Origin: Chionis minor
Lineage: Eukaryota; Chordata; Aves; Charadriiformes; Chionididae
Reading direction: 5' to 3'
NCBI GenBank assembly: GCA_013398295.1
Contig: VZSF01017903.1
Coordinates: 1,186,062-1,250,061, forward strand
DNA length: 64,000 nt
The position numbers and the translations under genes are program-made. Of this stretch, positions 1-13,200 are shown piece after piece. Position 1 is the stretch's first letter. Each line of letters opens with the position of its first letter. The notes under the pieces were generated by a model. That model had not been told where the DNA came from. It saw nothing but the letters and a program-made list of their open reading frames with translations, and made no database searches.

Positions 1-3000
1 ACTTATATGAGGGAGAATTCAGGTTGCACATCTGAGTGTGTCTCTTGAAGCAGCTGTTCCTTATGGTGAATTTTCATTCTCTGGCAGCGTGACGTAATAC
101 CGTACTGGGAATCCATGTCAGAACCACATAAATTCAGTGAAGGCTGAAGTGGGAGCTCATGGCGAAAATGTGCAAGTATGGACTTGTGTTTGAGATTGGG
201 GAACCAACGTATACATGGACTAGTAAAGTCCCTCTCATGTACACGTGTGCTCTTACTTACCTGCTTTCCTTCTTAGCCCGCTAACCTGTAAGGTTGATGT
301 ATGTATCATACAGACAAGGAGGTTAAAGAGATTTTTTTTTTTTCCTGGGTACCACACACGTCTGGGCTTGTCAAATGTGCCAGATGTGTGACAATGGGTT
401 TGACTTTTAAAAATAAATCGCCAAACCACTATTCCTTTCTAAATGTTAGGAAAACCTCATTTGCCACACCTATTTTTTCAGTTCATAGTTATTGTAAATT
501 ATATAGAACATGAAAAAAAAGACATTATCAAATTGTACCATTCCTGAAATTGTACCTTATTCCCTTCCCTGAAGGTTACAAAAGCATTGCTAAGGCTTTT
601 TGCTTGCATCTACAGGTCCAGTCCTTTAATTTTTGACTACTACTTGGCACTGAGTGAATATTTTCATGAGAGTCTTAAAATTTGATTATATTATCCTGAG
701 TATTAACAGTTAATAGGAGGCCATTTTTTTATAGACACAGTCAGGATTGGTTTTTTCCCCTCATGTAACGCTTCATGTTCACACTTCATCTCATTTTCTA
801 TGTTTAGGGTTAGATTTACATACAGCTTAGGACTTCCATGTGGTGTTAAAATAAACAATCTAGGCCAAAAGCTATATGAGCTGAAATGTATAAGAAAGAA
901 GGAAATAAATGATGAAATCAGCCCATAGCCATAAATCTGTGGCTTTTAAGACTTGACCGTGTGATGTAAGACTTCTTAGAATGTTTTGAAAAACAGGATA
1001 ATTAAAGACATGGAAGTAAAGGATGTAACATAATTTGTCATCTGTATTGAATATGTTCATTAAGCAATTTATTACAACTTAGTATGCTGTGGGCTGGTAG
1101 GGTTGGCCTTCACATTAGGTTTCACAACAGAGGAGTAGTTATTGAGGACCTTGAGTCAGGGCAGTGAGAGGGTGCTTCTTTGCAGTAAGTGCCATTAAAA
1201 CGTTTGTTGGGAAGCCAGCAAAACAATAATGCAGAGAATAACAGTAGAAGCAGGAGTGGTTATTTACGAAGTCATTTATGGGGGACACGCTGGTAATTGG
1301 TAGCTCCTGTAAAAGGGCTTTTTCTTTAATAATGCCACTTCTTAGAATTTTGAAATTTTTTGCCTACTCTTAGATGTATTGATGTTAACTTTTCCCTTTA
1401 TTGTATTTGTAGATTCGCTCTTACCACATCTTTGGTACACTTTGTTTCTATTAGCTGGTTGCAACCTAGTTTCTAGCGAGTGTTGTATTCTTGTTAGAGG
1501 TATTCTTTAATAGTTCCACATTTCCCCTTTTCCACCCCTGAAAGCCTAAAGGATGACATGGGATCATCTCATTGTTTGTCTTGCTGATCCTAAAATGACC
1601 GTGAGCCACCATTCTCATGCACGAAAAATGCAAAGGGACACCTCAGAAGAAGTAATTCGGTGAAGAAAGGACATACTAAGAGTCTCATATTCCCTGGAAA
1701 TACTGAACACACTTCTGTGCTCAAAAACCACCCCAAACCTGGAGCAGCTGTGGAGAAGAGGGGTTAAAAAGCTCTAGGCAGTGAAAAGAGCTTTTTAAGA
1801 GAGGATGGTAAAAGAATCTGCCTGTAAGAAATAAAGGTGGAGTGTGATGCATGTTGTACGTTCCCTAACTCACCAGGGAAGAGAAATGAAAAAAGTATTT
1901 AATCTAAAGCGTGGTTCTGGGAGTAAAAAGTTGAATAAAGGTACCTGTTTGTATGCCATAGCTCCGTGAGCGTGGGGGGAGGATGTGAAGATGGAGCACT
2001 TGCCTGGCACTGATGGCACTTGCTGGTTTGTGTTTGGCTGCTGTGCTGGGGGAGGGCTAAGTTGAGTTAATGCATGGTGTCGGGGGGAAAAAAGAGGTGG
2101 GTGGGCGTAAAGGGAAACGAGTCACTCATGGGTAGGTTCTCAGGGGGAATACTTAATCTTTATACGCCTGTAACTTAACAGTTTAGCTTGTTTTTATTAC
2201 CTCCGCCAGCTTCGTCTTGTACATGGGTTTTATTTTTTGACCTCTGCTCCAAAGCTGTTGTTTCAGATGAGAGGTCCTCTGACTTGTTTCTAAGTAGTGA
2301 TGATTTTTTTCCTGCTTTACTTATTTGTTGATGTTAGCGGGTGGATCCGGTGGGTGATGACATGTCCCTCTGTCTGCCCAGCGGTCCTGCGCGCCACTGC
2401 CTGAGTTGCACGTCCTGTGATGCACCGGCAGCCGCTGCTCAGCGTTGTCAATTAGGTGGCAGCCAAATTGGCTTCTCCTTCAGCTGAAAGAGCCTTAGTG
2501 GAAACAGGAGGTGGCTTGACAGTTTCGGTGATAAATATTCCTTCCTTTTGCTCCTGTGCTGGATTTCAGCCATGGCGCTGTGAGTGTCATCCGCCTCCCC
2601 CAGCAACGTGGGGAGCTGCTGAATTAGCATTTTACTGACCCTGTGTAAATTCTTGGAGTGGTAAATCCCAAATATATATTAAAGGAAACAGAAATCTTAG
2701 AAAGGGCTTGGTACTGCAGCGATATTTAATGGGAAACATTTCTGAAAGGCCTCAGCTAGTATAAGCCTATGCTAGAAGGGAAAAGAATTTCTATTCTTTG
2801 TGGGATATTTAGCTCCATGTCATAATGGCAGGTGTTATCCTCAACTGTAGTAAGCTTTTAATTTTTTTAATCATATTAAGCTCTTGCCTTAGTCTTGTGA
2901 CTCATATTCTGTTCGCTAATTTCTGTCCTTAAAGAAGAATTCATATTAATGGAATTTATGTCAAAGTTGCTGCATTATAATCAAAACATCCTCTTGCTCT

Positions 3001-6000
3001 TTCACTGAAAAATTATGTGGGAGCATTTAAATAGGTCCTGTTTGTCTCATTCCCTAATTTGCTGTATCTGCTGTATGTTCCTATTCTTTTACTAAAAAAT
3101 CCTACTGAGGACCTGTCTTGTGCTCAGTAATCTCCATCAGCTTTCTCCCATGGCAGCCCTAATAGCAGCCAGTCCTGGTGCCCTTCCTTGATAACTTGTT
3201 TCAGTATGTTTTGCCTCATTAGCGCATAATGTAATTGCCTACTTTGTGTTTACAGCAATGCTGTTTATTTTGGGTCTGTTCATGTCTGATGAACGTGTCC
3301 TCCATTAGTCTCACTTTAAAGGTGTCTTCTTTTAAAAATGGGTTTGTGGAGTGGGTTAGCTTTAAAAGAAAAAAAAAACCCAACAGACAACTTTTAATAA
3401 AAAAAATAATAAAAAAAACCCACACCAAAAAGAAGCTTTGATTTCATGTGCTCTCATCCTTCAAACTTGGATAAAACTTCTAAGTGAAGAAACCCTGTTC
3501 TCAGCAGTGAGACAGCTCTGATGGCTGCACAATAACATGGTGTGATGATGCGAGGACGTGAGTGAATTTGTCACTGTACTGCCAGGGGTCTCGCCTGGAC
3601 ACCCACCTTGTCCCTTTCCTCTGTCAGGACATCTGATGGAGATGTCAGGGTCTTGGCCTGAGATTGCTGCTTCCTCTCCTCACAAATCCTTGTCTCTCTC
3701 CTGACAGGCTCTCAGTCATAATAGTTTTGGAGTAACACCGTTTTTCCAATCCTTTGAAATTTAAACCCAAAACTCACTGTTTTTCAGACCATTGCAAATC
3801 TGTCTGCTGTTTTCTTTAAAGAGTCGGAGAAGAGGCATGAGCTTGGGATGACTGGGAGATGCTATGGTCCTTTCCAAGTCCACTCCCCTAATGATGTGAC
3901 TGTGCTGAGACCATGGTTTGTACAGGGGGTGAAACATGAATCCAGTTCCTGATAAAAATGGTTGAAAATACATATTTAAGTTTTTATCTTTTCTTTTTCA
4001 CTGTATTGCTGGTGATAATGTGCCACACAGTGACTCAGGCTTTCTGCTTGTAATAATTTTTCTTACTGATGGGGAAAAACAGCTTTAAATTATTCCACAT
4101 ATCAGTGGTCGCATGCATCAAAAACAAGCTAAAAAATGCTAATGGCCTCAATCCATGAATATCCAGAAGGCATAAAGCTTTTGTAGTATAAATATATCAT
4201 TTAACGAAAATATTGAAAGGAAGTGCATTTCCATGAAATTCATCTTTCAGAATATTATTTTTAATAAATTAATTCATTGCTTTACCCAGAGATATTTTTC
4301 TTTCCAGTCCTTTTCCAGGCAGAGTCTTACTGTACTCTCTGTGGGTTATGAACAGAACAGCATTTGCATTGGGTTCTCCCCATTCTCCATAGCAGTGAAT
4401 TGCTGTAAAGCATGAATTTGACCTACCTAACTCTATCTTTGCCTTAAAAAGTACCTGAAAAGGTTCCACTTAATAGAGGGTTCTTTTGTTATATTTATTT
4501 TTGTGAGTCTAAAGGAAAAGCTGTATCTTTTCTTAGCAACTTGGTTGTGAAAAATCAGAGGTGGTTCTTTACAAAACTGCTATCAATTCTCTCCGAGGTA
4601 GAATAAAACTCCTAATGCAGATAAGTCTGTGTCTATTCATACTCCTTTTCCTGGGCAAGCAACTCGCATTATACATCAGTGTAGGTGCTCTAGAATAGGA
4701 GGTGTTTACTTGCTTTGTTGCCATGTAGTGAGGCTAAATTCAACAGCACTTGAAAAGTGCTCTGAAGTCCTCCAGTGGAAGGGTCTCTTTCATTTGCTTC
4801 CAGTAGTTCCCACAATGAGCTAATCGCTGTATAAACTTATTTGTCTTCTAAATTAGCAGGAGTTGAACAATCCACTTCTTTCAATGAGTGAAAATGTCAG
4901 GCATGTGAAAGAAAAATCACCCATTCATTTCTGTAAAACATTAACTTCTTTATCTGGAATCCCTTTTTGCGTTAATTGTTGGAATCAGTAATTAATCTAC
5001 CAAACTTTTCCAGACTAAGAGGCACGCTACAGCTCTGTCTTTGTGCAGCAGCAGGCTAGCGCTCTAAGCAACTTCATCACTCCTCACACTTGCCAAACGG
5101 CGACAAAACTGAATTACCAATTTGACTTTATTTTTTCATTGCATTCGTATAGAAGTTTGAATAGTGACTAAACAGTTAATTCTTATGGCAGCTGGTAGGA
5201 AAAGTATGGTAAAAGCTTCTGGAATAAAAAAAAGGCACCAAATTTTCATCTTCCCAAGGCTCTTGAGATGAGCTCTGCTCCCTCCTAGGACCTAGAGGAA
5301 CCTGATTTCCCAGTTGACTGGGGACTCCTCAGAGGCTGGTAGAAGAAAAATCCGTGATTAGAGAGTCAGAGCAATGCACTAAGGTCAACAGCGTCAGTCT
5401 TCCCCTGTGTGGCCTGCTGAAGAAAAGATGAAAACGTTTTTTCCACTCTGTTAATCAGTGTTAAAATACTGATACAACTTCTCCAGTCCTAGTGTTCCCA
5501 AAGCAAGTTTGATTAATGCATCTTAGGACTGAGCTTTGGAGACTTATTTTAATGTTGCGGTCTAAGTCTACTGTATTAAAAGTCATTTCTTGGGTAGATC
5601 ATTTTCCTTCCACCGTTGCCTTTGTTTCCCCATTTGAGTATGGAAGCTGATGAGATTTTCTTTCCTTTGAAGTGCTCTTAAGTGTAGGCATGAGACATGC
5701 TGTGGTATGAACATTAAATATCTGGGTTTTTTACATAAAGTGTTTATGCAACATACAGCTTTTTAAGCTGATGGGACTATGACCATGCATGAAAAGTTTC
5801 AACCTGTATAGGGAGAAAAAGATAAATAAAGCCAACTGTAAATGGAAGCTCTTTCCCTTCTTAACTATATGGTATTATCATCAATCACTAAAACCTTTTT
5901 CCTGTATAATCTCATTTTTTTTTCCATACCCAGTTGCTCAGTGATATTGTAATTTCAGCACTTACAGCCTTACGTGATTTTTTTGTTGTTGTTGCCTTTT

Positions 6001-9000
6001 AGGATATTGCAACAGTGACAGCAGGGAGTGAGTAAAGTAGGTATAACCAGGTTACTTCTTAATACTCATATTAAGTCTTCTCTCAGGGAAGTGATTAAAA
6101 CCATATAATTTAAGTTATTTATAATGTGACTTGACAAAAATTTGGAAGAGAGATGACAGTGTAGTACAGCAAGAGTTTTTCGTCTTTAATTTCTATTGTT
6201 GTATTTGAACTATCCCTTGTTCTATCTTTTTTCCAATTCAAAGGCCAGTTTAGGAAAAACCATGATCTTTGTTTTGTCAAGGGGGGGGGCTGTGTGTATA
6301 TATACACCTGTATTAATTTTTTTATATATACATAATGTAAACGTATAAGTTATCCATTACTGTGATGCTATGGCACATTATATTTAGCACTAGCATTTAG
6401 TACCAGTCTCCAAANTTCAGCTGCAAGTTACAAGTTTGGCAAAGCAAACAAATTCATTAGCGCAGGGGTCAGATATACAAAAACCTTGAAATGAGTCCGT
6501 GACCTGGTTTCTGAAATGGCTAGAAATAAGATATTTTGGGTAGATGTTTACTTCCCCACTTTTGCTTTAAGCTAGACAGTCATCAATTATTTTGTAAGTC
6601 AGGGATGAATTTCTGGTGTCATTTTTTCCAATTTTCTCTTTCATGATTGTGATTAAAAAGCCTTCCACTCTTGTGTTATTTTCTATTATTTGAACTCAAT
6701 AACTTTCTACTTTTTGATACATGAGAATAATTAGATGATGGTTGGATAAATAATGCATCTGAAAACAGAACAGAGCCGGATAAATAACAGATGAAAATTA
6801 CCCTGTTAGTGTAATAAGTCTGAAAAATATTTTCCATCTGGGTAGGGTCCTGAGCTAAAGTTATCTTGTTAGCCCTTTTCTCTGGGAAGAGAAATCTTGT
6901 TGTGCAGAATGAAACTGAAATAGTGATAGGGAAAAATGCAGTTGCTCTTTGCACCTTTTTGGTAGCAGAAACAGGAAGAAAATTGGGGAGTATCAGAAAC
7001 AAGTGTGTCTTGGTGTCGGAGCAATTCTTAGCACGGAGGGTGGACAAGAGGAGACTCTTATGGGCTGTGAGACCAAAATCTAGCGTGATGATAAGACGTT
7101 GTAATAAACAGCAAGAAGGCACCAAAACTGTTTTGTTCATATTTCTCTGTCAGATGGAGTGGCTGCTACATATGTCTCCTGGAGCAACAGCTTAGTAAAT
7201 GCACTGAATCCCATTTTGAATCTCTTGTCTGTGCCTCTCTAGGGAAATGAGTTAAGGATGTGTAGAGGAACAATGCAAATAATCTTTTTCTCAGGAAAAA
7301 AGTAGCTTAATCCAAGATAGTATTGAAAAACAGATAAAGTAAGGTTTAGGCTGTTATCTATATGCAGAGCTATTTGAGGTAGTGGTCTCTATATCAGTGG
7401 CAATTTAGTCTGAAAATAGTATTTATTAACCCAAATGTGTTAGACTTGACAAATTAAGCAATATGAAGATAAGAGACGCTCTACCCTGGATGATGATGTC
7501 AAGCTTGGTAAATGCCAAAAATGCAGATAGAAAGGCAAATCCATGGGAACAGGCAGCACACCCGGCAGGGCAAGGCAGGAGAGAGAGCGGGCAGGAGAAC
7601 ACTGACAGAGGAGACCTAGAGAGAGACAAAAGTCATCTCTTTCTTTGGGGGGGTGGGGAAAGGGGAGAAAAAACCCAAACCCAAAATAAGATAAGTAATG
7701 TAGAATTAAAGTTTGGGATTAAGATACTACTTTCTCCCTTTGGATCCGCAAAGTAAAATTAACATCTATGTCTCTCTCTAGTATAGAGGTTAGTTATAGA
7801 GCTGTATTCAGATGGTGGAGTTTGATAGGCATGAAACCTAAAAAACCTAAAAATCTAAACCTGAAGTGTAAGTACAGGAAAGGAGTGTATATGATTCTCA
7901 CAATACATGAATTGGGGTTTTTGTTTGGTGGCTTGTTTGGGTTTTTTTAAAACCTTTTTCTTCTACCAGATGAAGTGCCTGTGTGTCCATAGGCACTGCA
8001 GAAAAACTATTGTACTTTTTCCTTATATCAGTGAGTTTTATTTGCCCTTACGATTTCTATAGAGTAGGCGTATTTGAATTAAAACAATATTATCATAGTG
8101 GTATAAGTGAACAGAAGTGTTAGTCTGGCACCTGTAAATATAAATGTTATTCTGTGGTGACACAGTTTTCCTAGCATGCAATAACAAGACCACAATTTAA
8201 ATATTAAATTCACTTTGGAGTGAGAGGAAATGCTGAAATAAAATCTTTATATGTTGCAGTAGTTGCCTCACTTGTTAGTGAAATGCATCTGTTTCTGGGG
8301 ATGTAGCATAGCTCTGCAAATACCCTGGAAGGCTTTAGGATAAGTTTGAGAATAACCTATTGTAGTGAGGTAAGTAGAATGAAAATACCAAAGTGCACAA
8401 AGATGTCTTGGTTTGTCCAAAGTACATTGGGTTGGAGAGTAACCATAAGGGATTCATCTAATGTCTCCTCCAGAAAACTATGCCAGAGCATTATCTAGAT
8501 AGTGCTTCTTATTTATGTAAAACGATTTCCCTTTATTTATTGGGGGCCTCCAGTTTAACAAGCATTAAGAAGGATTGACCATGCCTTGGTGATGTCCATC
8601 TGAAGCACATCATGAAAAAACAGTAATGAAATCTATCCTTGCTGTGTGAACGTAAAGAAGCAATTGGTTATGTTTAATAGTGGATATTACTTCCATCCCA
8701 GCTCGGAAAGTGTTTCCTTCAGATTATATGCGCTAGCTTTTTCTTTTTTCCTGTGTATCTTTATAAATTTTGTTTAAAATTTTAACTTCTAATTCACTGA
8801 GAATCAGTAGCATCTATTCCTTTTTATTGCAAGCTAGCCTGTTAATTTGATAAAGAGTCTGTCAGCATTTCTTTTGCGTATTTTGTTCCTTTGTGTGCTT
8901 TAAAAAACTCCTGCTACACTGTATATTATTCAACGATTTGTGGCTTGAAACATTGCCTAAATGCTAGCTTATGTTTCCCCATTTTCAGCCCGTAGCTTTT

Positions 9001-10029
9001 TATGTCTGACAACTCAAGTCTTACAGCAATAACATTGAGTTCCTGCTATGCTTAGAAAAACACCACCCATTTAAAAATGTCATCTGCCACCATTTTATTG
9101 CACAATGGATAGATCTACTTTGGAGGGTTGCAATGTTTTATTTGACTCTTTTTTAGACATGAGGTTTTTATATAAATTCCAAAACGCTTTTGCCTTTCAT
9201 GGCTGATCACTTTTTGGAAAAGTCAAAGTGGAAGGTTTCTGGCAGACTTCCATGTGTAGAAGAGCCTTCAGAAAGTCCTTTCTGTATGTGCTTATTGTAC
9301 TAATATTAAGCCAAAGTTTGTAGAGACTTCACTGCTTGGAAGTACTTTCTCTGTTCTGTCACCAGTCTTATCTGTTAAATCCCAATGAGTGTGAAAAATG
9401 AGAAAAATCTGGATTTGCTTGGCTGTTTGAACAATGTGTTGAGAATGGCCAGATTGCTGGAGAAGATGATTCTCTTGGAAACCTCAACAGCCCAGCCTCC
9501 TCATCTGTAGGCACATAGAGCTTATCTGAGTGTGTAAATAAAAATAAATAATGCAGTGAAAAAATATGCAGAGTATTTTGCTGAAGTGTATCAAATTTTG
9601 ATCTGCCATAACTAATTTAAATCTTCTCTTGGGATTTAATCAGGCAAAGGGTCACGCTTAAGATGTTTGTAATTTAAAGCTTTCCTGCTACTACACCTTT
9701 TCTACTTTTATATCCTATCATGATATCTTTTTTCTGTGAAGAAAGTCCCTTTTATTCCCTCTTCCTTTCCTGCTTTGAAGAGAACATTTGCTTCTCCTTT
9801 TATCTGAGGTAATGAGAACAGAGTAGCTCTGGATTCTTTAAATCAGTCTAATTGGGTGGCTTTTAGTGTATAGAATATCCTTTTTTTTGCACAGGACTTT
9901 TATTTCTTTGTGCAGTCTCTCCATCTCCAGCACTCAATATCTTGCATGCTTTTTTAATTTAAAAAAAAAAAAAAAAGAAGAAAAGGCAATTGTCATCCAA
10001 ATGTCTGTGGTATCTATTCTCTATTCCAG
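1..10029 (+). other. SLC49A4: Intron of SLC49A4 upstream of the first visible exon
   Basis: There is no recognisable coding exon in this stretch. It is AT-rich with scattered poly-T and poly-A runs, and its short open frames show no family motif. I looked for the preceding conserved part of the transporter (the helix before the RLIHGG segment) and did not find it, but a short exon could be missed by eye. The stretch ends in a pyrimidine-containing acceptor, ctctattccag, at 10019-10029. A single unresolved base (N) sits at 6415, with no duplicated flanks visible around it. Confidence 0.75.
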
Positions 10030-10298
10030 GCTGATTCACGGAGGGCAGCTGTTAAATGGCTTGGCGGGGCCCACTGTGATGAATGCAGCACCATTTCTTT
10101 CCACGACGTGGTTTTCTCCAGATGAACGTGCCACGGCAACAGCCATTGCATCGCTGCTCAATTACCTGGGCGCTGCTGGCGCGTTTCTAGTGGGACCTCT
10201 TGTAGTGCCATCTCCTAATGGAACATCTCACCTCCCACTGCAATCGCAGAGCAACGCTGAGCACATCAAGGACCGCATTGAGGCAGTGCTATATGCAG
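10030..10298 (+). CDS. SLC49A4: SLC49A4 coding exon (about residues 146-236): TM4/TM5 region and start of glycosylated luminal loop
   Basis: The exon has 269 nt, starts at codon position 3 and ends at position 1. It opens with [13 protein letters not shown], then [18 protein letters not shown], which is the loop between helices 4 and 5 typical of SLC49/FLVCR transporters. Next is a hydrophobic helix ending [10 protein letters not shown] and the luminal sequence SPNGTSH. The NGT sequon falls at the position of human N209, the known glycosylation site. The loop that follows contains the cathepsin L cleavage area in human; it is the least conserved part here and carries one extra residue. It ends [12 protein letters not shown]. 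The acceptor is ttccag. The donor is cag|gtgtgg, a weaker site because position +4 is T. Identity to human is high across the exon by recollection. Confidence 0.95.
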
Positions 10299-13200
10299 GT
10301 GTGGTTTTAAAATAACAATTATTAAAAAAAAATTATAAAGAATTTACATACATTCGTGTGTGTTTGGTACTTGTGAACCACTACCCTCTAGTGGCTGGTC
10401 TGAACAGAAAACAAGTTACTGACTGAGGGGAAAAAAGTGGTAAAATGTGGTACCATCAGAAGGGTTCATTCATTTTTTTCCTTTTGTGTAGGAAAGATTT
10501 AAAAACAGCCTTTTGTACAGGTTGATTGCAAATAAACTATTTCAGTTATTTATATTGGCTGATCTTAGGAGAAATGTCTTCTAGGAGAGCTTACACTTTC
10601 CCCAAGCTTCCGAACTGGTTTTTCCTTCTTGAATTTTCATTAAAAAAATGTGTCTGTGACAGGTTGGGGTTTTTTTCTTTTGTTTCTGTAAGGATGGAAA
10701 TCCAAGAGTCTTTCAGCATTAAATTCTTTCCTGCATTAAATCGGCCTTAATTTATGACTTGCATATGGCTTTCAAATGTGATTAGATTATTAACATTTAA
10801 GAATCTAACATTGAAATTAAAACTCAGTAGATTTTGTTTTTAACTAGGACCACATAATTCTTATGTGGTGAGCAATTTCAATGAAGTGACAACAGTTTAG
10901 TGGTAAAAAACACTGATATAAAAATCACCTGATATAACTGAGGTTTTATGTCCTTGTTCTTTTTCATGCAATGGCTTCTACAGCTTTTTGTGTCATTTGC
11001 AAAAATTAGCAGCAAACTTTAAGGAAAAAAAAAGTTGCTTAAGTGGCTTAGGAGTCCATGGTCCGATTCTCAGTGATTATAAATTGGTATAGTGTTAAGA
11101 GCAGCTGAATTTTACCATGTCATGGCAGTTGCACATTTGGTTGGGTTTTTCCACCCTTATAATTGCAACCACTGAAATTCAGCCTGGAGTTAGCTCTAAG
11201 TGCTCCAGAAGTCTTAAAATATATATATACAGTGTAGTTTATATGCATGTTTATGGGATTGAGTTAGCTGTTTGTGATGATTTATTCCTGGACATTATTC
11301 TTACGGAAATTTTGTTGCGTTAAGACTCCTGTTGGGTGAGGGCCACTTTACTGTTCCTTTTAAAGAAAGTGTAGTAGAAGCTGGATTGCTATTTCAGCCA
11401 GTATTTTTGAGTAAACAAAACCTTGGAACAACAAGGAAATTTGGGTTTGGTTAGGCCTTTTTCAGAGGCAAATATGATGTTAGACTCTGAAAATCTCATG
11501 GCAGATGAAAACAACTAGTGACAGAAGGAAAAATGAAGGCAAGTTAGCTTTTGTCCTGAGGAGCAGTAGATAGAGGGAGGAAAAATGTGGCGATCAGAGA
11601 AGTGTTTTAGCTCTCCCTCTCTAGATTTTCCATGGAGAGAGAAGAATTTATCCACCTAAAGGAAGTACAGTTTTGTGCCTAAAACCACTGCTTTGAGTCT
11701 GGTAGCACTAGAGATGTTGCTTTCAGCAGCCCATTAGGTTCACTTTCCCCTCTCTTCTGGGAGGCTTTCCTACGCATTTTCTTCAAAAACTGATGGATCT
11801 TGCGTGCCACTGAGGTTCAGAGGTGTGTCTGGCCTGCCCCGTGTCTCAGCATACCTCTTTCTGCCTTCCTGAACCAGCAACGGTTTGGGAACATCCCACA
11901 GACCTGTTTGGGATCATTGGTCCCAGCGTATTATGGTCCTACGGCAGCTCTTCAGCTTCCTAGGAAAAGTGTTTTGTGGGGTATCTGTAGTTCTTCCTTA
12001 GTATTTGGAAGTGCTTTGAAGGGAGGCGGGTTTCTTTGTGCAGCTGCGGTTGTAGTTGTGTTGTACGGGCTGCATCTTTTCAGGAGCTACAACACCTTTT
12101 GCTGTTCAGCCAAAATGAAGAAGAGCTGGTTCCTGAACGTTACTGGCCTGTGGTGAATCTCAGTGATGGCGGCAAAAACATCCAACGGATTTAAAATAGG
12201 AACTGTCATAAAGGAGGTTGCTTTGAATTCCTGGTGGGATTTGTCCTGTCTCACCTCAGCCCTGTTTCCCTCGAGAGCTGAAGGAAGCAAGGTCCCTGCT
12301 GTCTGCTTCCCTGTGCTCTCTTATGCCAGGTAGGCTCCAGAGGTGGAAGGAAGGCTCCCTGGTGGTGGGTGACTGTCTGGGGGCAGTTGTACAGCTCTCT
12401 CCACCTATGGACTGAAAAATACCTGAAAGTTGTGGTAGGGTATTTTTTGGCCCCTTAATCAGCCGGGCAGAGAATGAAGCTCAAACTGACTTCACAGATT
12501 ACTAGTTGTAAGGTGTTACAGAATGTAGCAGAACTCAGAGTCCCACTTCTTTAGCAAGGGTGGACATGGTTGGTGTGACTTGTCCTTTCAGGTACTATGG
12601 GAAAGCCAGTTTCAAAGGATAAGTGCGCTGTGTTCCTAATGGAGTTGTGTTTGTGACGGAGCTTGTTGCTGTTGTGTGAAGTAGTGTTAGATAAGCAGCC
12701 TCCAAAAGTTAGGTGATGACTTTTAAAAGACGGTAATGATATGAATTACTAACTTTGGATCAGTAGCGTGCCAAGAGTGTGCTAACTTTCCAAGGACTTA
12801 ACCTCAAACGTGATTACGAAGCAACTGCTTGTAAACCCATACTGAAATTGCTCAGTTAACTCCAGTCTCTTCTATGTTTTAATAAATTGCTGTTCCTTTA
12901 TCTCAGGCGTGGACTAAGAGCTCCACTGAATTACCAGGGACTCTTTCTGTGTCATCTGTGTCTCTGCACGTTCTAGTTCACAGCTGAAATAGTACAGACG
13001 TAACAAATCAGGATTGAATTGTATTACCTGAACTGCATAAGGAAGCTGGAATTATTCTGGACTGAGAGCTTTTAGCCATGTCCTTTCCTAAATATCAGTA
13101 TAAAATCACTATTTGTTTAAAAAAACAAAAAGTACGTGTGCGTGTGTAAAATGCCCTCATTCCCCCCTTTACGTTTCAGGACAAAATGGGGAGGAGAGTC

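Noticed and set aside
6415..6415. Another N-bounded false duplication at the single N
   Set aside because: The flanking sequences on the two sides are different and neither is repeated nearby, so this is more likely a base-call ambiguity or a small join without duplication.
6676..7195. Overlapping open frames of 154 codons (minus) and 109 codons (plus)
   Set aside because: They have no recognisable domain or codon signature, are mutual shadows, and lie inside an intron.
1..10029. Upstream SLC49A4 exon encoding the helix before RLIHGG
   Set aside because: I searched for the conserved residues by eye and found no convincing match. It is probably outside the window, though a short exon could have been missed.
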